A DNA stretch of 12,926 bases from Bacteroidales bacterium (GTDB lineage: Bacteria; Bacteroidota; Bacteroidia; Bacteroidales; Dysgonomonadaceae): positions 1 through 12,926 of the forward strand of contig JAAYFR010000333.1 in NCBI GenBank assembly GCA_012728155.1, given 5' to 3'. The position numbers and the translations under genes are program-made. Under the pieces are notes generated by a model. That model saw only the letters and a program-made list of their open reading frames with translations, ran no database searches and was not told where the DNA came from. This document shows, in pieces, positions 1 through 7,793 of the stretch. Position 1 is the first letter of the stretch. The number at the start of each line of letters is the position of its first letter.

Positions 1-1
1 A

Positions 2-1507
2 GATGAGATACTTAATAACAATGAGGATATCACCTACTATGATCGTTCACGGGATATCTACGACGATTGTGTGGAATATATCTGTTCTGAATTTGAAGAG
101 TCATCCTTGTATCTTCCTGCCAAAGTCAACTCGGTATTGGAATACGGACGTCCCACCAAAGGTGCGGCACTCGCATTGGTTGCCAGGGTTAGGTTGATAC
201 ATGCCAGTGACCTTTTCAACGGGGGACGTTCGGCACGTACCTATTTCGGGAGTTGGACACGGAAAACGGATGGTAAACATTATATTCAGCAGACTTATGA
301 TCCGAAGCGCTGGGCAGTTGCCGCTGCTGCCGCCAAAAGGGTGATGGAGCTTCAACAAGATGGTCTGCCCATGTATCGCCTGCATACGGTGGAAGCCGAT
401 GAAAAAACCCGCCCGCTACCGATCAATGTGAATGATCCCGATTTTCACAAACCTTTTCCGGAAGGAGCCGCGGGAATTGATCCTTTCCACTCTTATTTGG
501 ACATGTTTAATGGTGAAACAGTGATGAATATTAATCCTGAGTTTATCTGGGCGAGATCTTCTAGTCAAGTTACAAATTATACGAAACATTCTTTTCCTGT
601 AGCCAATGGAGGCTGGAATGGTATGTGTGTGACCCAGAAAGTGGTGGACGCTTATGAGATGGTCGACGGCCGTACTATCAATACTGCCAGTGATGAGTAT
701 CCGTATGATGAGACCGGATTTACAAATGAAAGAAAAGAGTTGTACCGCGAATATTATTTGAATACCAACGTTTACAATATGTATGTAAACAGGGAGGCTC
801 GCTTTTATGCTTCTGTTGGTTTCAGTGAAGGCTTTTGGTTAATGGGGTCGACTTCCGACAATACCCAGAAGAACCTTACCGTTACCTATTATAACGATTC
901 CCCCAATGGAAAGAGTGGGGCGCCTAATCCGGACGACCATCCTATTACAGGTTATGTCTTGAGAAAGTATGTTAACCCAATCGATGCTTGGGCTGGTACT
1001 GCAGCGAGGAGGATCGACAAACCGTTCCCGATCATACGTTATGCGGAGATTCTGTTATCGTATGCAGAGGCATTAAATCAGATTGAGGGAGAGAGTTTTA
1101 CTGTTGAAGTGGATGGACAGTCCCAGACTTTCACCAGAGACATCAGTGAGATTAAAAAGGCGATCAACCAAGTGCGTTACCGCGCCGGTCTCCCGGGAAT
1201 GCAGGATGCTGATTTGGCAGATGCAACTGCAGTAATGAATAGAATCAAAAAGGAACGTATGGTGGAATTTCTGTATGAAAATCGGAGATATTTCGATGTG
1301 CGCCGCTGGGGTGATTATGAAGCATCGGAAAGTGAACCGATCAAAGGGATGAATACGGCGGGCACAAGGGATACTTATTATCAGCGTGTTGTGCCAACGA
1401 GTTACCGTATCACCAATAGGGTTGTAAATCGTAAGATGATATTTTTGCCAATCCCAAAAGCAGAAATGCTGCGTTTGCCTTCGTTCGATCAGAATCCGGG
1501 TTGGTAA
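2..1507 (+). CDS. SusD/RagB family outer-membrane nutrient-binding lipoprotein, 5' end missing
   Basis: The reading frame is open to the left edge, so the gene starts outside the window; 501 residues are visible, without the signal peptide and lipobox. SusD proteins are surface lipoproteins that cap a SusC TonB-dependent porin and help capture glycans or other oligomers. Three family hallmarks are visible near the C-terminus: a stretch around 1015-1090 reading PFPIIRYAEILLSYAEALNQ, the segment KKERMVEFLYENRRYFDVRRWG-like around 1245-1315 (acidic/aromatic followed by RRYFDVRRWG), and the terminal IFLPIPKAEMLRLPSFDQNP motif ending in GW. The family usually has about 500-650 residues, so roughly the first 50-150 are missing. 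A susC gene is expected just upstream (family knowledge). Two lipoprotein genes follow at short spacing, which suggests one operon. The ligand cannot be read from the sequence. Confidence 0.95.
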   Translation, partial: DEILNNNEDITYYDRSRDIYDDCVEYICSEFEESSLYLPAKVNSVLEYGRPTKGAALALVARVRLIHASDLFNGGRSARTYFGSWTRKTDGKHYIQQTYDPKRWAVAAAAAKRVMELQQDGLPMYRLHTVEADEKTRPLPINVNDPDFHKPFPEGAAGIDPFHSYLDMFNGETVMNINPEFIWARSSSQVTNYTKHSFPVANGGWNGMCVTQKVVDAYEMVDGRTINTASDEYPYDETGFTNERKELYREYYLNTNVYNMYVNREARFYASVGFSEGFWLMGSTSDNTQKNLTVTYYNDSPNGKSGAPNPDDHPITGYVLRKYVNPIDAWAGTAARRIDKPFPIIRYAEILLSYAEALNQIEGESFTVEVDGQSQTFTRDISEIKKAINQVRYRAGLPGMQDADLADATAVMNRIKKERMVEFLYENRRYFDVRRWGDYEASESEPIKGMNTAGTRDTYYQRVVPTSYRITNRVVNRKMIFLPIPKAEMLRLPSFDQNPGW

Positions 1508-1548
1508 ACCTATTCATCTATCTTAATGAACATAAATAAAATAATCAT

Positions 1549-2493
1549 ATGAAATATATAAAATATACAAATCTGCTGTTTGTCACTCTCCTGATATTTA
1601 TCTTGTTGTCATGTAACAGAGATGAGATTTTCGAGCGGGAACAATACAAGCCTGTCGTGGCTTTGCTTAGTGATGATGGCTTTAATATTTTTTCGGAAGA
1701 ACTGGATTTTTCTGAAGAAGTCGACGGATATATTGCCGCTTCCTGTGGTGGCGTTTTGCCCACAACACAATCGATAGATATCAGCATTGTTGAAGATAAA
1801 AACCTGCTTAGCTCGTATAATAACAGTAATTTCGATACCGATGCAGAACGATATGCCCTTTCTATGAGCTCTGACAGGTATGTGATAGATAAGCACAGTA
1901 TCACTATTCCCGCGGGAGAAAGAACAGGCAGGATGCATATCCGGATGCGTACTACTGGCTTATCGCCCGACTCTGTCTATATGATTCCTTTCAAAGTAAA
2001 CAATTTTTCCGCGTATGAATTTAATCCTAAGAAAGCAACCGTACTCTACCGCTTGTTCCTGAAGAATTTTTATGCTTCAACGAAGGATGGCGATGGAGCC
2101 ACAATCTATAGTCAACGTGGGAAAAGAGGTTTTACAAACACCATGGTGCAGAAAAAAGTTTTTCCTGTCGGAAGTAATGAAGTGAGGATTATGGCCGGAA
2201 TTAAGGAGTTTGAAAAAGAGGAAGAGACAATTGACAGATGGTCTATCCGGCTCGTGGTGGGTGAAGACAATAAAGTCACTATCTTGCCCTGGAACACTTC
2301 CGAGTTCGGGATGAAACTCACCCAGATTGATGGAAATTCCGATTTTCCAAATACATTTAGTATAGTAGACGATGGTTACAATACCTATAAAACGTTCCTG
2401 CTTCGTTATGATTATGTGGATCCGGATGATGGTAATATGTATGAGATGTCGGAAGAACTGAGATTACAATTCAGTGAAAGAGATGAATATTAA
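1549..2493 (+). CDS. DUF1735/DUF4361-like surface lipoprotein of a Sus-type locus
   Basis: A 314-residue protein beginning with a short basic stretch, a hydrophobic segment and a lipobox LLSC with the lipidated cysteine at about residue 22, so it is probably an outer-membrane lipoprotein. The N-terminal half, about residues 35-155, has the feel of the DUF1735 (BT_3987-like) beta-sandwich, with the ITIPAGERTGRMHIRM strand near residues 118-133. The C-terminal half from about residue 170 resembles DUF4361. Such proteins accompany SusC/SusD pairs in Bacteroidales loci, some of them for host N-glycans, and probably help bind ligand; no enzyme motif is visible. The gene starts 41 bp after the susD-like stop and ends 17 bp before the next start, so co-transcription is likely. 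The domain names come from pattern recognition, not from a profile search. Confidence 0.8.
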   Translation: MKYIKYTNLLFVTLLIFILLSCNRDEIFEREQYKPVVALLSDDGFNIFSEELDFSEEVDGYIAASCGGVLPTTQSIDISIVEDKNLLSSYNNSNFDTDAERYALSMSSDRYVIDKHSITIPAGERTGRMHIRMRTTGLSPDSVYMIPFKVNNFSAYEFNPKKATVLYRLFLKNFYASTKDGDGATIYSQRGKRGFTNTMVQKKVFPVGSNEVRIMAGIKEFEKEEETIDRWSIRLVVGEDNKVTILPWNTSEFGMKLTQIDGNSDFPNTFSIVDDGYNTYKTFLLRYDYVDPDDGNMYEMSEELRLQFSERDEY

Positions 2494-2510
2494 AAAATAA
2501 TTTATCCGCT

Positions 2511-3605
2511 ATGAATATGAACTATTTTAAATATCTAACAATTGTCATGCTTGCATTAATGACAGGATGTAATAATTTTGATTCGTTTGTCGTGACCGAA
2601 AAACCCTATGTAAATCAAACATCAGTGCAACTATACATAGGGGAGCATGCTGGCGATCGAAATACAATTCAATTAGTGAGTAGCCCCCTTGGAAAATCCT
2701 ATGTATGGAGCAGCCAGGATCCCGCTGTGGTTACGGTTACTCAAACAGGCTTGTTGACCGCTGTGGGTGAGGGCATTACTACTGTGACGATTGCGTCGGA
2801 TGATGACCAGATGGTTGTAGATGTAAATGTGAAAGAATTTATTCCGCTTACAGGCTTTACATTGAGTACGAACGAGGTAATAGCTTATTGGCAAACTTCA
2901 ACCCCCATTTTTGTAACCTATATTCCTGATAATGCTACGGATGTAAACCTTGAGTGGTCATCGTCCGATCGTGGCGTAGCAGAAGTATATAGTAATGGGT
3001 TGGTCAAGACATTGGCAACAGGACGTGCTATCGTAACCGCGAAATATGGAGATCTCAAGCAAACGATAAGTGTTTGGGTTCCGGTGACTCCTGAAAAAAT
3101 GGACAAATCGGGGTGGAGTATTCCCGGATATAATTCAAACAGCGATGAAGGCACTATCGGATATAGTTCGCAACAAAGAAGCGATGGTGGTGGTGTCCCT
3201 TCCATTATAGACGATAATCTCAGTACCTATTGGCACGCCAGATATAGTGGCTCGGGTAGTAACTATCCGCATTGGTTTATTATTGATCTGGGAGAAGAAG
3301 TCACCATTGCAAAAGTAAGTATGGCAAGAAGAACTGGCGATAATCGCGGGCAAAAAGGGTATCAGGTTTTTACATGTACTGAAAGTGGTGCTGTAAACTT
3401 AAATGATCCCACAACATGGGAATGGAATGATCAGGGAGAGTATTCATTTGATTCAAATAAGGATGGGCACCAAGAGGTATCATTGCCTATTAGGGAGCAA
3501 CAATATCCAGCAGCACGTTATGTAAAAATATACATCGCTGATAAATATAGAGGTAGTAATAATTATGCCATGGTTGGAGATTTCAGCGTTTATGTTTCTC
3601 AATGA
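2511..3605 (+). CDS. Lipoprotein with two BIG2 Ig-like domains and a C-terminal F5/8 type C (discoidin) domain
   Basis: A 364-residue protein with signal peptide and lipobox LMTGC (Cys20). Residues about 28-110 and 111-195 form two bacterial Ig-like (BIG2) repeats: each has a WSS(Q/S)D or EWSSSD strand, then a short GL(L/V) turn, then a G-x-(T/A)-x-(V/I)-T-(I/A) strand. Residues about 205-364 look like a discoidin/F5/8C carbohydrate-binding domain, with IIDDNLSTYWHARYSG, HWFIIDLGEEVTI and the closing AARYVKIYIAD segment. The layout suggests a stalk of Ig domains that presents a glycan-binding domain outside the cell. It is the last gene of the Sus-like cluster and is followed by a long hairpin. 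No catalytic domain is present. ATG at 2511 and an in-frame ATG at 2517 are both possible starts; the first keeps the better signal sequence. Confidence 0.88.
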   Translation: MNMNYFKYLTIVMLALMTGCNNFDSFVVTEKPYVNQTSVQLYIGEHAGDRNTIQLVSSPLGKSYVWSSQDPAVVTVTQTGLLTAVGEGITTVTIASDDDQMVVDVNVKEFIPLTGFTLSTNEVIAYWQTSTPIFVTYIPDNATDVNLEWSSSDRGVAEVYSNGLVKTLATGRAIVTAKYGDLKQTISVWVPVTPEKMDKSGWSIPGYNSNSDEGTIGYSSQQRSDGGGVPSIIDDNLSTYWHARYSGSGSNYPHWFIIDLGEEVTIAKVSMARRTGDNRGQKGYQVFTCTESGAVNLNDPTTWEWNDQGEYSFDSNKDGHQEVSLPIREQQYPAARYVKIYIADKYRGSNNYAMVGDFSVYVSQ

Positions 3606-3712
3606 ATTCTGTTATAAGTTCAATCGGAGATTTTTCGCATAGAAACTTTTCAACAGGCTTGTCATTGTGACTGTCTTATTCAGCCTCTATTTCAAATCCA
3701 AAATTTACAATA

Positions 3713-3765
3713 AGGCGTATTTCGGACAATTATTTAAAATAAAATGATTGTCCGCAAATACGCCT
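3713..3765. terminator. Long imperfect hairpin behind the Sus-like operon (possible bidirectional terminator or mRNA 3' end)
   Basis: The left arm at 3713-3730 and the right arm at 3747-3765 are reverse complements over 18 pairs with one bulged G in the right arm. The AT-rich inside (3731-3746) can add about four more pairs. It lies about 108 bp after the stop of the discoidin lipoprotein gene. A clean T-run does not follow on the + strand, so a classic intrinsic terminator is not proven; a processing or stabilising 3' structure fits equally well. Confidence 0.5.
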
Positions 3766-3814
3766 AAATAGTTATTTTAACGTGAGTTCAACTAAGGTGA
3801 AAACAATCTAAGGC

Positions 3815-3822
3815 TATGTTTG
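3815..3822 (+). promoter_or_regulatory. Bacteroidota-type -7 box TATGTTTG
   Basis: It is an exact match to the TAnnTTTG -7 consensus known for Bacteroidota primary-sigma promoters. No clear TTTG -33 element stands at the usual distance, which lowers confidence. Transcription would start near 3829 and run toward the terminator candidate at 4034-4072. Confidence 0.35.
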
Positions 3823-3913
3823 AGTCGGAAATACTCCACACATGGGCTATAAATGAATCGTCTTTGAGTCTTATCAAAGTCTTGTTTCATTCTATTAAAT
3901 ATAGAGATTAAAA

Positions 3914-3968
3914 GAATGAGGTAAGAATGAGGTAAGAATGAGACAAGAATGAAATTAGAGTGAACTAG
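3914..3968 (+). repeat. 11-bp tandem repeat, three good copies plus two degenerate ones
   Basis: The unit GAATGAGGTAA begins at 3914 and 3925 (identical). GAATGAGACAA follows at 3936, GAATGAAATTA at 3947 and GAGTGAACTAG at 3958, with no spacer. The period is close to one helical turn. The array lies in non-coding DNA about 300 bp upstream of the phosphodiesterase gene. The sequence alone does not say whether it is a protein-binding array or a simple slippage repeat. Confidence 0.8.
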
Positions 3969-4033
3969 AGTAAAAAATTAGCTTTGGTACGATTTAAGTA
4001 CCGCGTTGGATTGGCGAATATAAGGGTCAAACT

Positions 4034-4072
4034 ATGTGAATCGGACGTTTTACGTACGATCATATTTTTTTT
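4034..4072 (+). terminator. Intrinsic terminator candidate
   Basis: The arms 4034-4048 and 4052-4065 pair as ATGTG-ATCGGACGT with ACGTACGAT-CATAT around a TTT loop. There is one bulged A (4039), one G-A mismatch (4044/4056) and one G-U pair. A T run at 4065-4072 follows. This is the best terminator on the + strand in the window, and it stands upstream of a gene rather than behind one, so it may end a leader or a small RNA. Confidence 0.5.
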
Positions 4073-4117
4073 ATCAGTTTAGTGAGCATATTATTAGTTT
4101 TATTTATCTTTATGTTA

Positions 4118-4125
4118 TATTTTTG
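4118..4125 (+). promoter_or_regulatory. Possible -7 box TATTTTTG upstream of the phosphodiesterase gene
   Basis: It matches TAnnTTTG and lies about 140 bp upstream of the start codon at 4264. The DNA is AT-rich, so a chance match is plausible, and no firm -33 element is seen. If used, it would restart transcription after the terminator candidate ending at 4072. Confidence 0.3.
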
Positions 4126-4263
4126 GAGGACGAATACTCTTTTGAAGTGTTTCGTTTGATTTAATTGCTAATATACGATTTATAAAACTCGAATAATCCA
4201 CTCGAATTTCGCACGTGCATTTGACAATGTATGTAGCTTGTGAAATTTGAATAACCTATTAAA

Positions 4264-5184
4264 ATGATTATGAAAAAAATCAACAACAATCTGTTTTTTA
4301 CCCTCTTTCTTGTGTCGGTTCTACTGTTTTCTTTGGGTGGTTGCAAATCAAAAAAAGAGGAAGAGAATTATGTCAAATTCAAAAAGATTAAGGATACCCA
4401 TCAATATTTTGCTTATAGGGGAGATAATTCAATATTGATAAGTGGACATAGGGGAGGACTTGAAGTGGGCTATCCCGAAAATAGCCTTGAAGGACTTCGA
4501 CAGGTGTTGACGCAAATGCCCGCCTTCTTCGAGATAGATCCTCGCCTGACCAAAGATAGTGTCATCGTTTTGATGCACGATGCCACATTGGAGCGCACTA
4601 CTGATGCAACCGGTAAACTCTCCGATTATACCTTCTCCGAACTGCAATCGGTAAGATTGAAAGACCATGAGGGAAATGTTACATCTTCAAAAATTCCTAC
4701 CCTGGAAGAGGTGATCAAATGGAGTAAAGGAAAGACGGTTGTAAATCTCGATAGAAAGGATGTGCCGTTCGATATGATCGTGGATCTGATCAAGAAGCAG
4801 AAGGCGGAAAAACATGTGATGCTCACCGTACATACAGGAGCACAAGCAAGGTATTATTCGGACAGATTACCGGGAATCATGCTGTCTGTCTTCGCCAGAA
4901 ATGAGAAGGAATTTGAGGATATTGCCATTTCCGGTGTCCCTTGGGAGAATATGATTGCCTATGTGGGACAGACCATTAATGAGTCCAACAGACATATCGT
5001 AGCACAACTGAGAGCCAGAGGTGTCAGGTGTATGGTCTCCTACGCACCATCGCTCGATCGACTCAAAACCGTAGAAGAAAAAAAATCAGCGTATAGGGAA
5101 GCAATCAAAATAAATCCCGACATCATTGAATCGGACTATCCGGTTGAAGTATGGAAAGTGCTGGTGTCTGGCAACGAGGATTAA
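4264..5184 (+). CDS. Glycerophosphodiester phosphodiesterase family lipoprotein
   Basis: A 306-residue protein with a hydrophobic leader and a lipobox-like LGGC (Cys27), so it is probably membrane-anchored outside the cytoplasm. The GDPD catalytic core is clear: GHRGG (His62, Arg63), PENS (Glu72, Asn73), FEID (Glu90, Asp92, metal ligands), LMHDATLERTTD (His105, Asp106, Arg111) and the following G-x-L-S-D-Y turn. GDPDs hydrolyse glycerophosphodiesters to glycerol 3-phosphate and an alcohol in a metal-dependent TIM barrel; some family members act on other phosphodiesters. Starts at 4264 and 4270 are both possible, and the second gives a more typical MKK leader. ftcD follows 14 bp after the stop, which suggests co-transcription without an obvious functional link. 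The Sus-like operon upstream hints at a phosphate-bearing surface ligand, but the gap and terminator weaken that link. Confidence 0.9.
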   Translation: MIMKKINNNLFFTLFLVSVLLFSLGGCKSKKEEENYVKFKKIKDTHQYFAYRGDNSILISGHRGGLEVGYPENSLEGLRQVLTQMPAFFEIDPRLTKDSVIVLMHDATLERTTDATGKLSDYTFSELQSVRLKDHEGNVTSSKIPTLEEVIKWSKGKTVVNLDRKDVPFDMIVDLIKKQKAEKHVMLTVHTGAQARYYSDRLPGIMLSVFARNEKEFEDIAISGVPWENMIAYVGQTINESNRHIVAQLRARGVRCMVSYAPSLDRLKTVEEKKSAYREAIKINPDIIESDYPVEVWKVLVSGNED

Positions 5185-5198
5185 CGATTAGAACCCCA

Positions 5199-6098
5199 AT
5201 GATGAATAAAATTATGGAGTGTGTGCCCAACTTCAGTGAGGGACGCGACGCTCAAAAGATAGAGCAGATTGCCGACCTGTTTCGCGGCAAGGAGGGTGTG
5301 AAGCTATTGGATTATAGTGGCGATGCAGATCATCACCGGTCGGTAATGACTGTCGTAGGGGAACCGGAAGCATTGAAAAATGCGGTGGTTGAAGCGATAG
5401 GCCGGGCGGTGGAACTGATCGACCTTACCCAACATCAGGGGCAGCACCCCCGAATGGGGGCAGTGGATGTGGTTCCTTTTATTCCGATTAAAAATGTGAC
5501 GATGGAAGAGGCCATAGCACTCTCGAAAGAAGTGGCAGAAGCGGTGGGCGAGAGATTTGGACTTCCGGTTTATCTCTATGAGAAGTCGGCCTCGGCATCA
5601 TACCGTGAAAATCTTTCTAATGTCCGCAAAGGTGAATTTGAAGGGTTGGCCGATAAGATGAGACAACCGTAATGGAAACCCGATTTCGGTCCCTCACAGC
5701 CGCATCCTACGGCAGGCGCAGTAGCGGTAGGAGCACGCATGCCATTGGTAGCCTATAACGTGAATTTGGGTACCGATAACCTTGAAATCGCGACCGCTAT
5801 CAGCAAGAAAGTACGTCATCTGGGTGGGGGATTGAGATTCTGTAAAGCGATGGGGGTGGCACTGGAAGGTCGTGGTATCACTCAGGTGTCGATGAACCTG
5901 ACCGATTATAGAAAAACAGCGATCTATCGAGCTCATGAACTGGTGCGCATTGAAGCGCAGCGTTACGGTGTGCCTGTGATAGGTGCCGAAGTGATTGGAC
6001 TTGTTCCGATGGAAGCGCTGGTTGATTCCGCCGCATACTATCTGGGACTTGAAAATTTCTCCGTAAGCCAGGTGCTCGAAACACGACTGATGGAATAA
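5199..6098 (+). pseudogene. ftcD: Glutamate formimidoyltransferase interrupted by an in-frame TAA
   Basis: Read through one stop codon, this frame gives a complete monofunctional formiminotransferase of about 299 residues. The enzyme moves the formimino group from N-formimino-L-glutamate to tetrahydrofolate, the last step of one histidine degradation route. Family hallmarks include ECVPNFSEGRD at the N-terminus, DYSGDADHHRSVMT, the GQHPRMGAVDVVPFIP segment with the conserved active-site His, and in the second half PHPTAGAVAVGARMPLVAYN. Codon 158 (5670-5672) is TAA, between MRQP and WKPDFG, where relatives commonly have Glu; a single T-to-G change would make GAA. The frame stays open for 141 more codons to a normal C-terminus, so there is no other decay. 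ATG at 5199 or 5202 is the likely start, because the family sequence begins at NKIMEC. It may be a recent pseudogene or a base error; readthrough of TAA is unlikely. Confidence 0.9.
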
Positions 6099-6227
6099 TT
6101 TATCAAAAAGAGAAGTGAAGTTGAAAATCAATAGTTTTAATCATTCGTCCCGATGATGGTGGCAGAGCGTGCTTAGAATAAATAGAGAAGAGTTGGTTTT
6201 CCCGATTCATGGAGAAGAAAAATTGAG

Positions 6228-6235
6228 TATATTTG
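6228..6235 (+). promoter_or_regulatory. Bacteroidota-type -7 box TATATTTG for the MFS gene
   Basis: It is an exact TAnnTTTG match 38 bp upstream of the transporter start, in the 175-bp gap after ftcD. A -33 TTTG is not evident at the normal spacing. The position suggests the transporter has its own promoter. Confidence 0.45.
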
Positions 6236-6273
6236 CATTTTTAAAAAAGGATTAACAAATAAGAAAATAGGGA

Positions 6274-7659
6274 ATGGTAGAAAAAATCAGACAATCGCTC
6301 AGGGATTCTGCGGCGGCAAGGTGGTCTGCACTTTTCATTGTCTCTTTTACAATGATGTGCGGATATTTTTTAACGGATATCATGGCGCCGCTGGCCGGTT
6401 TGCTGGAAGGACAACTGGGATGGAGCCGTGCTGAGTATGGCACGTTTACCAGTTCTTATGGATGGTTCAACGTTTTTCTGCTGATGCTGATCTTCGGCGG
6501 AATTATCCTCGACAAGCTGGGTGTGAGACTCACAGGAGTGGGTGCTGCCGCGGTCATGGTGATCGGCGCGGCGATTAAATACTGGGCGATATCCAGTGAT
6601 ACGTTGCGAGGCACAACCCTTCTGGGATTGGATGGCCAGGTGCTTATGGCCAGTATTGGTTTTGCCACTTTTGCCGTGGGAGTGGAGGTGGCCGGCATCA
6701 CCGTCTCCAAGATCATCGTGAAATGGTTCAAGGGGAAAGAATTGGCAACCGCCATGGGGATGGAGATGGCGATGGCCAGGATCGGTACCGCCCTGGCGTT
6801 GGGATTCTCCGTGCCGATTGCCAAAGCGATGGGAGTGATCGATGTTTCCCGTTCGGTGCTGGTTGCCCTAATCGGTTTATGTATCGGATTGATCGCTTTC
6901 TTCATCTATGTGGCAATGGATAAAAAATTGGATGCATCGGAGGCGTCAGATGAGATTGAAGAGAAGAACCCGGAGGATGAATTTAAAATTTCGGATATAG
7001 GCAAGATATTGAGTAACAGGGGATGGTGGTATATTGCCATCTTGTGCGTGCTGTTCTATTCGGCCGTTTTTCCCTTTCTGAAGTATGCGACCGACCTGAT
7101 GGTGAACAAGTTTGGCGTGGTGGAAGATCTTGCGGGAATGATCCCGATGTTGTTGCCTTTCGGCAATATCCTGTTGACTCCCTTGTTTGGGGGAATTTAT
7201 GATCGGAAAGGTAAAGGAGCCACCATCATGATTATCGGTTCCATATTGCTGATACTGGTCCATGCACTCTTTTCCGTGCCGGGGTTGGATAGCTGGGTCT
7301 TCGCAATGGTATTGATTGTAGTTCTTGGAATTGCTTTTTCACTGGTCCCCTCTGCCATGTGGCCTTCCGTGCCCAAGATCGTTCCCGAAAAACGGTTGGG
7401 TACCGCCTATTCACTTATCTTCTGGGTACAGAACTGGGGATTGATGGGTGTGCCCCTCTTGATAGGATGGGTGCTCGAGAAGTATTGTGTTACCGGACAA
7501 ACTGTCCGCGACGGACTTACCGTGAATAGTTACGATTATACCGTGCCGATGATGATCTTTACCGGTTTTGGTGTGTTGGCATTGGTTGTTGCCTTTTTAT
7601 TGAAAGCAGAAGATAAACGCAAAGGATATGGACTGGAATCGCCCAATATCCAGAAATAG
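6274..7659 (+). CDS. Major facilitator superfamily (MFS) transporter, substrate unknown
   Basis: A 461-residue polytopic membrane protein with about twelve hydrophobic segments in two groups, separated by a charged cytoplasmic loop at about residues 215-250. The MFS motif A between segments 2 and 3 reads GGIILDKLGVR (residues 75-85), and a related GGIYDRKGKG lies in the matching place of the second half (about 306-315). The segment VKWFKGKELATAMG (about 149-162) resembles the loop of oxalate/formate-antiporter-like and MFSD1-like carriers. Such proteins move small organic solutes across the inner membrane using ion gradients. The length is normal for the superfamily. It lies 175 bp after ftcD with its own promoter-like box, so a histidine-pathway role is only possible, not shown. 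The ATG at 6274 lacks a strong Shine-Dalgarno sequence, as is usual in Bacteroidota. Confidence 0.88.
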   Translation: MVEKIRQSLRDSAAARWSALFIVSFTMMCGYFLTDIMAPLAGLLEGQLGWSRAEYGTFTSSYGWFNVFLLMLIFGGIILDKLGVRLTGVGAAAVMVIGAAIKYWAISSDTLRGTTLLGLDGQVLMASIGFATFAVGVEVAGITVSKIIVKWFKGKELATAMGMEMAMARIGTALALGFSVPIAKAMGVIDVSRSVLVALIGLCIGLIAFFIYVAMDKKLDASEASDEIEEKNPEDEFKISDIGKILSNRGWWYIAILCVLFYSAVFPFLKYATDLMVNKFGVVEDLAGMIPMLLPFGNILLTPLFGGIYDRKGKGATIMIIGSILLILVHALFSVPGLDSWVFAMVLIVVLGIAFSLVPSAMWPSVPKIVPEKRLGTAYSLIFWVQNWGLMGVPLLIGWVLEKYCVTGQTVRDGLTVNSYDYTVPMMIFTGFGVLALVVAFLLKAEDKRKGYGLESPNIQK

Positions 7660-7793
7660 TGGAAATCTACACGTAAGCGAGTGAGAAATGTACCGGTCCG
7701 TTTTTTTGGCGATAGCAGACTGTATATAGCAAAAGCGGTGTAGACGGTTAGGGGATAAAGGAGAGGCAACTCTTTGTAATAGAGAGGTTATGA

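Larger units (their letters stand above)
3606..4263. other. 658-bp gene-free AT-rich region with regulatory-looking structure
   Basis: No convincing coding frame was found on either strand. The region holds, in order, a long hairpin (3713-3765), a TAnnTTTG box (3815-3822), a perfect 6-6-6 inverted repeat CTTTGA/TCAAAG (3862-3879), an 11-bp tandem repeat (3914-3968), a 5-bp inverted repeat GGTAC/GTACC (3986-4002), a terminator-like hairpin with a T8 run (4034-4072) and a second TAnnTTTG box (4118-4125). The octamer TTTGAGTC occurs twice, at 3819 and 3863. The region separates the Sus-like operon from the phosphodiesterase gene. Confidence 0.7.

Noticed and set aside
3914..3968. CRISPR-like array
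   Set aside because: The units are 11 bp and directly adjacent without unique spacers, and no cas gene is near.
5739..6098. Separate 119-aa gene starting at an internal ATG of ftcD
   Set aside because: It is in the same frame as the first half and continues the formiminotransferase family sequence exactly. It lacks the N-terminal subdomain and a clear ribosome-binding site, so it is the second half of the interrupted ftcD.
5694..6131. 145-aa minus-strand ORF across the second half of ftcD
   Set aside because: It lies opposite clearly conserved coding sequence and its translation has no recognisable motif; an antisense shadow.
6456..6905. 149-aa minus-strand ORF across the MFS gene
   Set aside because: It is a Pro/Ile/Thr-rich shadow of transmembrane codons, with no promoter-like sequence or family features.
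7691..7707. CCGGTCCG followed by T7 after the MFS gene as a terminator
   Set aside because: The GC-rich part cannot form a stem with a usable loop; only the T-run looks terminator-like.
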